DNA from: Stigmatella aurantiaca
GTDB lineage: Bacteria > Myxococcota > Myxococcia > Myxococcales > Myxococcaceae
Assembly (NCBI RefSeq): GCF_900109545.1
Contig: NZ_FOAP01000003.1
Span: 62,001 to 126,000 of the forward strand
Direction: 5' to 3'
DNA: 64,000 bases
Part shown: positions 23,797 to 31,706 of the stretch, piece by piece
How the letters are laid out: every line of letters begins with the position of its first letter
Numbering within the stretch: position 1 is the stretch's first letter
Notes under the pieces: generated by a model
What the model saw: only the letters and a program-made list of their open reading frames with translations
Told to the model about the DNA's origin: nothing
Database searches by the model: none
Program-made: the position numbers and the translations under genes

Positions 23797-26787
23797 TCAC
23801 CGCGCCTGGCGGGGCAGCAGGACCGTGAAGGTGGCCCCGCCGCCGGGCGTGTCCGTCACCTCGATGCGGCCCCCGTGCGCCTCCACCACCTGGCGCGACA
23901 CCCACAGCCCGAGCCCGAAGCCCCCGAAGCGGCGCACGGAGACGGCCCGCTCGAAGCGCCCGAAGATGCGCTCGCGGTCCTCCGGCTTCACGCCCATGCC
24001 GTGGTCCACCACCCCGAGCCGCAGCTGCGCGCCCACCTCGCCGAGCTGCACCTCCACCGGCTTGCCCGCGCCGTACTTGGCCGCGTTGGACAGCAGGTGG
24101 CGCACGAGCTGCTCCAGGCGCACCGGATCCACCTCCGCGAACAGCTGCGCCCGGGCCTCGAACGTGACGGTGCAGCCCGCCTGCAGGAGCTCCTCCTGGC
24201 TCTGCGCGAGGCAGTCCGCCACCAGCGCCATCACATCCGTGCGCTCGCGGTGGAGCTGGAGCCGTCCGGAGGCCACCTGGGACACATCCAGCAGCGACTC
24301 CACCAGCGCGCCCATGCGCTGGGCCTGCCTGCGGGCGCTCGCGAACCGCTCCGCGGCCTTCGCACGCAGGGCCCCCGGCAGCATCCGCTCCAGCATCTCC
24401 AGGTGCAGATTCAGTCCCGTGAGCGGCGTCTTCAGCTCGTGGCTCGCCACGGAGAGGAAGTCGTCCCGGGCCTGCACCGCTTCCTTCAGCGCCAGCTCGC
24501 GGCCCCACTGGAGCGCGGCCTCGGCGCGCATCCGGGACATGGTGAGCTGGGTCTGCACCCGCGCCAGCAGCTCCCGGCCGCTGAAGGGCTTGACGAGGTA
24601 GTCATCCGCGCCCGCCTCCAGCCCCTCCACGCTGGCCTCCTCTCCCGCCCGCGCCGACAGCAGGATGAGCGGCGTGGCGCGCAGCCCCGGGTCCTCCCGG
24701 ACGGCCCGCAGGAGCCCGAAGCCGCCGAGCCTCGGCATCATCACGTCGCTCACCACCACGTCCGGCGCGCGCCGGCGCATGGCCTCCAGCGCCCCCTGCC
24801 CGTCCCCGGCCGTCTCCACCTCGAAGTGGGGCGACAGCACGCTGGTGAGGTACGCGCGCAGGTCCGCGTTGTCGTCCACGATGAGGACCCGGCCCCCGGG
24901 CGCCGCCAGCCCCCGCGCCCCCGCCACCCGCGGGGCTGCCTCGGGCAGGGACGGCGAGGCGGCCTCGGGCACGTGAGGAATCCAGCTCTCCACCTCCTGC
25001 ACGGAGCTGTCGCGCAGGAAGGCATTGCCCTCCCCCGGGGTGGCCTCGTGCGAGAGCCGGTCCGCGGGCAGGTGGCCGGGGCCTCGTGGCAGGCGCACCG
25101 AGAACTCGCTGCCCTCGCCGGGGCGGCTCCACACGCCCACCTCGCCGCCGTGCAGCTTCACCAGCTCCTGCACCAGGGACAGGCCGATGCCGCTGCCCTC
25201 GAAGCTGCGGCCCTGCGCGCCCTCCACCCGGTAGAAGCGCTGGAACAGGCGCGGCAGCGCCTCCGGGGGCATGCCCGTCCCGGTGTCCCGGACGCGAAGC
25301 ACGACCGCCTCGCCCTCCCGCCGCAGGCTCACCGTGAGGCCGCCCTCGAAGGTGAACTTGAAGGCATTGGACAGCAGGTTGAAGACGATGCGCTCCCACG
25401 CCTCGCGGTCCACCCAGACAGGCTCGCCCAGCGGCGGGCAGTCCAGGGACAGCGTGAGGCCCGCCCGGCGCGCGGCGGACTCGAAGTGCCCCACCAGCTC
25501 CAGGGTGAGCCGCGAGAGGTCCACCGCGTGGAAGCGGACCTGCGCGCGCCCCGCCTCGAACCGGGTGAACTCGAGCAGCTGGTTGACGAGCTTCAGCAGC
25601 CGGACGGCGCCCCGCTGCACGAGCGCCACCCGCTGGTGCTGGGCGCCGGGCAGCGGCTCGCGCGTGTCCGAGAGGGCATCCTCCAGCGGCCCCAGCATCA
25701 GCGTCAGCGGCGTGCGCAGCTCGTGGCTCACGTTGGAGAAGAACTGCGTCTTCTGCCGGTCGAGCTCGGCGAGCTGCGCGGCGCGCTGGGTCTTCTCCTC
25801 CAGCGAGCGGGTGCTCTCGATGCTCGTGGCGAGCTGCCGGGCGAGCAGTTGCAGGAAGCTCCGGGTGTCTGCGTTCAGCGCGATGCGGGGGTTGAGCCCG
25901 ACGACGAGCACCAGGCGGGCCTCTTCCTCGGCCGCGCCGGAGAGCGGCAGCACCAGCGCCTGGACCGGGGCCTCGCTGGAGGACCCGCCCGGCACGTGCT
26001 CCACGAGCTGCTCTTGCCGGGAGCGCGCCACCTCCGCGAGCGGCCACGCACCGCCCGCCTCCAGGCCGTCTCCGGTGGGCGCCTGCGCGAGCCCCGTGCG
26101 GAAGAGGAGCTGGGCGCGCTCGCCCCGCAGCGCGTACAGGAGGCTGAAGGGAAGGTCCGCCGAGGACTGGGCCAGCACCGCCTCCGACGCGCGGAGGACG
26201 GCCTCCACCGTCTCACAGAGCGCCGAGCGCAGGGACAGCTCGCGCAGGAGCGCCAGCCGCCGCGCGCCGAGCACCTGCGCCGTCGTGTCGGTCACGATGA
26301 CGAAGACGCCGCCCACGCCGGTGCTCTCCTCCCGCGTGGGGATGTAGGAGAACGTGAAGTAACAGTCCTCGAGGAACCCGAAGCGCACCAGCGGAACGAG
26401 GAGGTTCTCGTTGTGGACGGGCTCGCCAGTGTCGAGCACCCGCTCCAGCAGCGGGCCCAGGAGCGGCCAGCTCTCCTGGAACACGATCTTGAAGCTCACC
26501 CCGAGCCCATCCGGGTGCTTGTGGCCCAGCATGAACCGAGCGCTGTCGTTGTAGAGCACCACCAGCTCACGGCCCCAGTAGATGAGCGCGGGCTCGGGCG
26601 AGGCGAGCATCACGCTCACCGCCGTGCGCAGCGACTGGGGCCATTGCGTGACCGGGCCTAGCAGCGTGGCCAGCCAGTCCTTGGCCCGCATGCGCCCGGC
26701 CATCTCGCTGGGGCCTGGGAAGATCGCCTCGAGCCCATGGCCGCCCGGACCGGGCGGAGGTTCCGGAGGGCTCATCGTCCGTGGCAT
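23797..26787 (-). CDS. Kinase-receiver-kinase hybrid sensor
   Basis: 996 residues, cytosolic. N-terminal PAS (about 50-165, with YNDSARFMLGHKHPDGLG), GAF (175-330), first HisKA with SHELRTPLTLMLGPLED near 362 and HATPase with FNLLSNAFKFTFEGG, a receiver (about 635-755) with LIVDDNADLRAYL, phospho-acceptor in VVVSDVMMPR and YLVKPFSG, then a second HisKA with SHELKTPLTGLNLHLEML near 790 and a second HATPase with HLLSNAAKYGAGKP and GGFGLGLWVSRQVVE. Two kinase cores around one receiver imply an internal relay or control of the second kinase by the receiver. Start ATG 26787 lacks a strong ribosome-binding site; the second ATG at 26775 is possible. No output regulator lies next to it. Confidence 0.92.
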   Translation of the reverse strand: MPRTMSPPEPPPGPGGHGLEAIFPGPSEMAGRMRAKDWLATLLGPVTQWPQSLRTAVSVMLASPEPALIYWGRELVVLYNDSARFMLGHKHPDGLGVSFKIVFQESWPLLGPLLERVLDTGEPVHNENLLVPLVRFGFLEDCYFTFSYIPTREESTGVGGVFVIVTDTTAQVLGARRLALLRELSLRSALCETVEAVLRASEAVLAQSSADLPFSLLYALRGERAQLLFRTGLAQAPTGDGLEAGGAWPLAEVARSRQEQLVEHVPGGSSSEAPVQALVLPLSGAAEEEARLVLVVGLNPRIALNADTRSFLQLLARQLATSIESTRSLEEKTQRAAQLAELDRQKTQFFSNVSHELRTPLTLMLGPLEDALSDTREPLPGAQHQRVALVQRGAVRLLKLVNQLLEFTRFEAGRAQVRFHAVDLSRLTLELVGHFESAARRAGLTLSLDCPPLGEPVWVDREAWERIVFNLLSNAFKFTFEGGLTVSLRREGEAVVLRVRDTGTGMPPEALPRLFQRFYRVEGAQGRSFEGSGIGLSLVQELVKLHGGEVGVWSRPGEGSEFSVRLPRGPGHLPADRLSHEATPGEGNAFLRDSSVQEVESWIPHVPEAASPSLPEAAPRVAGARGLAAPGGRVLIVDDNADLRAYLTSVLSPHFEVETAGDGQGALEAMRRRAPDVVVSDVMMPRLGGFGLLRAVREDPGLRATPLILLSARAGEEASVEGLEAGADDYLVKPFSGRELLARVQTQLTMSRMRAEAALQWGRELALKEAVQARDDFLSVASHELKTPLTGLNLHLEMLERMLPGALRAKAAERFASARRQAQRMGALVESLLDVSQVASGRLQLHRERTDVMALVADCLAQSQEELLQAGCTVTFEARAQLFAEVDPVRLEQLVRHLLSNAAKYGAGKPVEVQLGEVGAQLRLGVVDHGMGVKPEDRERIFGRFERAVSVRRFGGFGLGLWVSRQVVEAHGGRIEVTDTPGGGATFTVLLPRQAR

Positions 26788-26942
26788 CCGGAAGGATTCA
26801 GCGTCGAGAAGATCATCACGAAGAGGGTTCCCCCATGGTCCCCTGCCTCGGGGCCGACGCGAAGCGGCCTGGGTGCATTCCCCACCTGACTGTGTCAGCG
26901 TCCGGACACAAAGCGCCCCAGGCGCGTCCCCGGAGAAGCGCG

Positions 26943-27356
26943 ATGAGCATGTCCTTGTGGAGTCTGCTGGGGTTCGCCGCGTGGACCCTGCTGCTGGTCC
27001 TCGGCGTCGTCTCGTACCGCTCGGCCCTGGTGCTGAGCGGGAAGCGCCGGGCCAACGCCTGGGGCCGCCACCTGCCCTTCCAGGATCCGGACCTCCTGCT
27101 GCGCCTGGCGCACGCCCACGCGAACTGCCTGGAGAACCTGCCCCTGCTGGCCGCCGTCGTCCTCGTCGCGGGGCTGACCGGCAAGCTGGCGCTCATTGAT
27201 CCTCTGGCGGGCCCCTACCTGGCGCTGCGCATCGGCCAGACCCTCGTCCACCTGGTGGGCACCTCCCACTGGCTCGTCTTCCTGCGCTTCTCCTTCTTCC
27301 TGCCCCAGTTGCTGCTCCTCGTCTGGATGATGGGGCGCCTGGCGGGAGTCCTCTGA
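26943..27356 (+). CDS. MAPEG family membrane protein
   Basis: 137 residues with four transmembrane helices (about 5-25, 50-70, 72-92 and 108-132). The MAPEG signature region reads RLAHAHANCLENLPLLAAVVL near 51-71, shown here by its E-N-x-P-x-x-x-A core, followed by LRIGQTLVHLVGTSH near 93-107. Members conjugate glutathione or isomerise prostaglandins in eukaryotes; bacterial members are mostly of unknown substrate. Start ATG 26943 has GGAGAAG four bases upstream. It is divergent from the hybrid kinase and precedes the SRPBCC operon, which has its own promoter. Confidence 0.85.
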   Translation: MSMSLWSLLGFAAWTLLLVLGVVSYRSALVLSGKRRANAWGRHLPFQDPDLLLRLAHAHANCLENLPLLAAVVLVAGLTGKLALIDPLAGPYLALRIGQTLVHLVGTSHWLVFLRFSFFLPQLLLLVWMMGRLAGVL

Positions 27357-27370
27357 CGGCCCTTGCGAAT

Positions 27371-27430
27371 GGCAACCGGGAGGTTGCACTTCTCGCCGCG
27401 CCTTCCTAATGTGCAACCTGGAGGTTGCAC
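27371..27430 (+). promoter_or_regulatory. Two GCAACC-N4-GGTTGC operators of the SRPBCC-arsR operon
   Basis: The first operator is GCAACC-ggga-GGTTGC at 27372-27387. The second is a perfect 20-base palindrome GTGCAACC-tgga-GGTTGCAC at 27411-27430 that ends at the base before the ATG. Their centres are 41 bases apart, close to four helical turns, so two dimers would sit on one face of the DNA. They cover both ends of the promoter at 27384-27412 and the ribosome-binding site. The ArsR protein encoded at 27873 is the natural candidate repressor. Confidence 0.75.
27384..27412 (+). promoter_or_regulatory. Sigma-70-type promoter of the SRPBCC-arsR operon
   Basis: TTGCAC (27384-27389), a 17-base spacer, then TAATGT (27407-27412). 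Transcription would begin near 27419, giving a leader of about 12 bases that holds GGAGG at 27420-27424. Both boxes overlap the operators. Confidence 0.65.
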
Positions 27431-27892
27431 ATGTCCACGAGTACCGATCGCATCGAGAAGAGGATCCTGCTGCGTGCACCGCGCGCCCGCGTCTGGCGGG
27501 CGATCTCGGACGCGGGGGAGTTTGGCACCTGGTTCGGGCTGAAGCTGGAGGGCACGTTCGCGCCCGGAGCGCACATCAAGGGTAAGATCCTGCACCCGGA
27601 CTACGCGCACCTGCCATTCGAGATCCTCATCGACCGCGTGGAGCCCGAGCGGCTGCTGTCCTGGCGCGCCCCCCCGCACCCCGAGGCGCAGGGCATGTCC
27701 TCTCCCGAGGTGCCCACGACGCAGGTGGTGTTCACGCTCGAGGACGCGCCGGGCGGGACGCTGCTCACGGTGGTGGAGTCCGGCTTCGATGCGATTCCGC
27801 TGCCGCGCCGGGCGGAGCTCTACCGGGGCAACGAGGAGGGCTGGACGATTCAACTGGGGAACATCGAGCGGCATGTCAGCACGGCGGCCTAG
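27431..27892 (+). CDS. SRPBCC (AHSA1-like) domain protein
   Basis: 153 residues forming a START/Bet v 1-like fold of the AHSA1 (activator of Hsp90 ATPase C-terminal) type: IEKRILLRAPRARVWRAISD near 8-27 is the opening strand and helix, EFGTWFGLKLEG the next turn, and GWTIQLGNIERHV the closing helix. Such proteins bind hydrophobic ligands; when paired with ArsR regulators they are thought to take part in stress or ligand response, but ligands are rarely known. ATG 27431 has GGAGG seven bases upstream. The downstream arsR starts inside this gene (20-base overlap), a tight two-gene operon under the operators at 27371-27430. Confidence 0.87.
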   Translation: MSTSTDRIEKRILLRAPRARVWRAISDAGEFGTWFGLKLEGTFAPGAHIKGKILHPDYAHLPFEILIDRVEPERLLSWRAPPHPEAQGMSSPEVPTTQVVFTLEDAPGGTLLTVVESGFDAIPLPRRAELYRGNEEGWTIQLGNIERHVSTAA

Positions 27893-28229
27893 CGCAGGAG
27901 CTCTGGCGGGCGGGCTGAAGCACGCCGCGCCCCTGTTCGCCGCGCTCGGGGACGAGACGCGGCTGTGGATGGTGGCGCGGTTGAGCACCGAGGGGCCCTT
28001 GTCCATCGCGCGCCTCACCGACGGCGCGGGCGTCACCCGTCAGGCCATCACCAAGCACCTGCACGTGCTCTCCGAGGCGGGCATGGTGCGAAGCCTCCGA
28101 CAGGGCCGCGAGAGCCTGTGGGAGTTCGAGCCGGGCCAGCTCGACGAGGCACGCCGCTGCCTGGCGCGCATCTCCCAGCAGTGGGACGAGTCGCTCGGGC
28201 GGCTGAAGCAGCTCGTGGAAAAGTCCTGA
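27873..28229 (+). CDS. ArsR family transcriptional regulator
   Basis: 118 residues with a winged helix-turn-helix: FAALGDETRLWMVARL near 22-37, SIARLTDGAGVTRQAITKHLHVL (recognition helix, about 44-66), and wing GMVRSLRQGRESLWEF near 70-85. It lacks the metal-binding Cys of ArsR/SmtB sensors, so it is of the non-metal subgroup commonly coupled to SRPBCC proteins. It probably represses its own operon at the two palindromes upstream of 27431. ATG 27873 overlaps the preceding gene by 20 bases. Confidence 0.88.
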   Translation: MSARRPSAGALAGGLKHAAPLFAALGDETRLWMVARLSTEGPLSIARLTDGAGVTRQAITKHLHVLSEAGMVRSLRQGRESLWEFEPGQLDEARRCLARISQQWDESLGRLKQLVEKS

Positions 28230-28519
28230 CCCCCCTCTGCGGGCGCGCATCACCTCCCTGGGCAGAAGGCCTTGCTCGGAGGGCGGGCAGGCCAACCCGT
28301 CAGCCATTCGAACCGGTACTTCTGTCCAAGCACCTCGGAGGACAACCAAGCTGACGAGCCCTTCATGCAATGGCGCTCATCAGCCAGCCAGGAGCCGGGG
28401 GCCCTATCACTTCAAGAAACAAGACAACGCATTGGGGGAGAGACACGACAATTTGAAACCGGCTCATGAAGCTTGCCCCGGCACCTGCTGAAACAGTTCT
28501 CTCCTTGAAAGAGCATTCC

Positions 28520-30121
28520 ATGCCCATCCAGAAGACTCCCGGCCGCACGACTCCTACAGCGCCAGCGAAGGCTCCCGCTCCGGCACCTGTCCAGCGTCTG
28601 ACGAAGAGTGCTTCTGGAGCCGCCACCAGCAAAGCAGCTACCGCCCCTTTGGGCCACAGCATGAAGGACTCCTTCGAAGCATCGCCGCAGGCAAAGGGCG
28701 CGCCCCTTCGGGCTGCCCGCGGAGCCACGCACGCGAGCAATCCGGCCTCGACAGCACGTCCCGTGAATGCCAAGGCCGCTTTTCAATCCTCAAAAAAGGT
28801 GGCCGAGGACCGGCGCGAAATCGAGTCTGGCAACAAACTGATGGACGCCTATGGACGGTTGCATGACGCCTCGACCCCAATCCATCAGATTCCCGCGTAC
28901 CAGCCCGCAAATGGGGTTCCGTTCGCCGTCGACAATCCTCGCATCTACGTCAACGGCGTGTTCACGGATGCCGCCACGCAGCGGCTCACCGCGCAACGGC
29001 TTGCGAATGCCTCCGGCGAGGCGACGGTCGCCTTCCGCAACGCGACGGAGCCTGGACTCGCAGACATCTCTGAAGCCCTCAGGAGCAAGCGAGGATTTTC
29101 CACCGAAGTCTCCCAATCGCTGGCGAAGGTTCTATTCGCGCGGCTCAAGGATGGAAAGCCGGTCACCGTCGAGGCCCACAGTCAGGGAGCCATCATCGCG
29201 AGTGAGGCGCAGATCGAAGTCAAGAAGATGCTGATTGCTTCCGGGATGCCCACTCCCCGGGTCGAGCAGGCCATGCACAATCTCACGATCATCACCCATG
29301 GGGGTGCTTCACAGACATACATGGATGGCTCGAAGTACACTCACAACCTGCACGAGGCCGATGCCGTCGCCAACCTCACAGGACTCGGCACGAGCGATGC
29401 TCCCTTCTGGTACAAGTTCCTGACCCATCCCGGAAAGGACGCGCAGATCCATTGGTCTCCGCCACCCGGCAGCGATGCCCATGGGATTAACGGTTACCTG
29501 AAAACCTCTTACGGACCGCATCAGGAGCCAGTCCTTCCCAATTTGATGGACCGTTTCAGCGCTGGATTCTCACCTCCGTCCTCCCTGGGAAACTCATTTG
29601 GTTTCGGTCCATTTGGCACGCGAGCGGGAGCGTTCAGTGCCCATGGTGGTACCGGAATTGGAACGCTGGGGACAGGCAACTTCCACTCTTTTGGACTGGG
29701 GAGTTGGTCCTCCTTGGGTGCGCTCGCGCAGGGCCACGCGTTCCAAAGCGATCTCGGGACTTCTCCCGCCGTGGGTTCGCCCTTTGGGCTCAGCGGCTGG
29801 GTGACGCCTTCTTCGTTCCGCCCCGACATCCCCATGTACCGCAACAGCTTCGGGACGATGCCTGGCAGCCCCTTCACCTTCGCAGGCCTGGCTGGCTCCA
29901 GAGGAACCAGCCCAGGCCTAGGAACGATCGGAGGCAGTCCTCTCTCCCACTTCAATCTACAGGGCTTCGTAGGCTCGGCTGGCGGTACAGGCTCAGGGCA
30001 TTCCATGGGCTCTGTTCCCATAGGGACCGCAGGAGGGATTGGCACCATCGGTATTTCAGGCCTTGCGGCGACCGGGAGCTTTGGCGATTTCGGCGCATCG
30101 CTGCTCAGTGGCGGCGATTGA
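28520..30121 (+). CDS. Serine-hydrolase-like protein with Gly/Ser/Phe-rich tail
   Basis: 533 residues, no signal peptide. Residues 1-100 are a Pro/Ala/Ser/Thr-rich, probably disordered leader. Residues 125-330 look like an alpha/beta-hydrolase: IYVNGVFTDAATQRLTAQRL near 138-157, and PVTVEAHSQGAIIASEAQIEV near 215-235, where AHSQGA is a nucleophile elbow; TIITHGGASQTY near 255-266 and the later Asp/His region may complete the site. Residues 345-533 are a Gly/Ser/Phe/Thr tail with repeated SFG, GTG and IGTIG. GC content is visibly lower than in neighbours, suggesting recent transfer. ATG 28520 has AAAGAG seven bases upstream; ATG 28466 is an alternative adding 18 residues. An exported lipase-like effector is possible. 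Confidence 0.72.
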   Translation: MPIQKTPGRTTPTAPAKAPAPAPVQRLTKSASGAATSKAATAPLGHSMKDSFEASPQAKGAPLRAARGATHASNPASTARPVNAKAAFQSSKKVAEDRREIESGNKLMDAYGRLHDASTPIHQIPAYQPANGVPFAVDNPRIYVNGVFTDAATQRLTAQRLANASGEATVAFRNATEPGLADISEALRSKRGFSTEVSQSLAKVLFARLKDGKPVTVEAHSQGAIIASEAQIEVKKMLIASGMPTPRVEQAMHNLTIITHGGASQTYMDGSKYTHNLHEADAVANLTGLGTSDAPFWYKFLTHPGKDAQIHWSPPPGSDAHGINGYLKTSYGPHQEPVLPNLMDRFSAGFSPPSSLGNSFGFGPFGTRAGAFSAHGGTGIGTLGTGNFHSFGLGSWSSLGALAQGHAFQSDLGTSPAVGSPFGLSGWVTPSSFRPDIPMYRNSFGTMPGSPFTFAGLAGSRGTSPGLGTIGGSPLSHFNLQGFVGSAGGTGSGHSMGSVPIGTAGGIGTIGISGLAATGSFGDFGASLLSGGD

Positions 30122-30139
30122 ACCGTCCCCCTTGGAGCT

Positions 30140-31120
30140 GCTTTCCTCGGGTCACCTCCGGAGCAGCGCCTTACGGCAGCCACTCGCCGTTGAAGCACAG
30201 ATGGCGCGAAGAGCCAGCGCCCCCCGGAGTCCCCCATCTCTTGCGCCATGAGGTCATCCCACGCCTGCGTCGCGGCGTTCGTCTGCGCGCTGGTGTCCGT
30301 CAGGCCGTGGTGGCCCATGTACACCGGGTCCCTCCGGTTCGGGGCCGCCAGGAGCCGCAGCCCCAGGCCGCCCTTGGCCACCGGCCGGTGGATGGCGGCC
30401 ATGGCGGACAGCCCCGCGAAGCAGGCCGAGGCAGGGCGCCCAGCCGCCAGGGCGAGCGCGCGGCACTCGGGGCTGAACTCCGCCCGGTAGAGCGTGGCGA
30501 GCCGCTCGGTGACTACGGGGTCCGGGTCCCCCACGCTCCCCTGGGTGTAAGCAGGGTCGTTCCAGTTCAGCGGCATCCAGCCCGCATTGGAGATAATCCA
30601 CAGGCGCTGGGCCGCGCGGGCCTACGGCATGGCGCGCGCGAGCTGATCCGCGTTGTTCTGGGCGCCCTGCCCTCCAGCCGACTGCCCCGTCCAGATGACC
30701 TTCACCTCCGGGTCCCGGTCATCCAGGCCATAGTCGCGGCGGAGGATCTCCAGCATGGCCCGGGCGTTCAGGCGGCCGTTGAAGTACAGCTTCCGGTTGC
30801 CATCCACGAACTGCGGCGTGGGGTTTGTGCCCGTCCAGAGGCCGCTCAAGCAGTAGTGGCCCGAGGCCTGGTTGGCGTTGGCGAAGGTGGGGTTCTCGGC
30901 GGGGTCGCGCGAGAGGATGCCCAAGCCGCTCAGCGGGGTGGCGTTCAGCGTCCGGTCCAGCGGCAGGCCCTTGCTGGTGAGCAGCGGCCCCGGTCCGCGC
31001 ACGCGTTGGTGACACCGTCACACTAGCCGCCGCCCTGGGTGTTGATGATCCACACCTTGCTGCCCGTGGGCGAGGGGCTGAACTTGAACGCGAACTCCGA
31101 AGTTCGAGTCATAGGTCATG
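30140..31120 (-). pseudogene. Decayed pectin-acetylesterase-like esterase
   Basis: On the minus strand a pectinacetylesterase-type hydrolase can be read in pieces: GSKVWIINTQGGG, then a TAG, then CDGVTNACADRG; a change of frame; LLTSKGLPLDRTLNATPLSG through VKVIWTGQSAGGQGAQNNAD, containing the GxSAGG nucleophile elbow; a TAG at 30622-30624; and then, in the same frame, QRLWIISNAGWMPLNWNDPAY to WDDLMAQEMGDSGGRWLFAP. The first TAG falls where homologues have an aromatic residue after GGG (TGG or TAC to TAG). At least one further frame change lies near 31095 before SEFAFKF. With two nonsense codons and two frameshifts it cannot make the full enzyme. Its left end merges with the 3' end of the convergent gene at 30121. 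Confidence 0.75.
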
Positions 31121-31131
31121 GCCGCATCCGG

Positions 31132-31617
31132 TCAGAGGGCAAGGGGAACCAGGACCAGCGCGCCAGCGCCGCCCGTCGTGAGGACAAAGGCCACTCCGGC
31201 GATGCTGACGACCGTTCCTAGCGCCACTTCGGCCTTGTGCTTCTCAAGCCATTCCATCGCGTCGTCGATGCGAGAGAACTCCAGCGCCTCCGCCTTCGTC
31301 TCGTTGTCCTTCTCGCAGTCCAAGTATCGCTGGCGGCACTGCTTCGTACATTACTCGTGAAACCACCCGTCGCGCTTCGTGTATGGTCACGGCAGGGTCT
31401 TGGTATTCCAACACGCATCGAAGCACTGGACATGCTCTTCATCACAGTCCCGTAAACCGGAGCCGCCCACTCCAAGAGACGTTCCGACGCCCTCCGTGCT
31501 CTCGGCGATGACGTAGCTCCTGCGCTCGGGCCTCGGGTTGTGGGCACACCCAGCGCCAACGAGCACCACGGCGCTCACCAGCACCCGCCATCTCCTCATG
31601 AAGGGCACTTCCGCCAT
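31132..31617 (-). pseudogene. Lipoprotein gene broken by two in-frame stops
   Basis: ATG 31617 has GGAGG seven bases upstream and starts a lipoprotein signal ending VLVGAGC. The frame continues through DCDEEHVQCFDACWNTKTLP, a TGA (31387-31389), PYTKRDGWFHE, a TAA (about 31357-31359), CTKQCRQRYLDCEKDNETKA, EWLEKHKAEVALGTVVSIAG and a C-terminal hydrophobic segment to TGA 31132. All segments are in one frame; only the two nonsense codons interrupt it. The paired Cys pattern on both sides of the stops fits one Cys-rich extracellular domain, so the protein was once continuous. TGG to TGA and TAC/TAT to TAA are the simplest explanations. It lies beside another decayed gene. Confidence 0.75.
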
Positions 31618-31706
31618 CGCCCGTCCTCCAGTGCTCATCAGCATAAACCCCGGCGCACCTGTGGGTGCCCGGGGCTGAGTCCATCTTGAGTGGAGGAGGG
31701 GTGCTC

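Noticed and set aside
31101-31118. GTTCGAGTC as a tRNA T-loop
   Set aside because: No acceptor stem, anticodon stem or D-loop can be folded around it, and it lies in a pseudogene remnant.
30622-31389. Stop-codon recoding (pyrrolysine or selenocysteine) in the two broken genes
   Set aside because: TAG, TGA and TAA all occur, frameshifts are also present, and no SECIS-like or recoding element is apparent, so decay is simpler.
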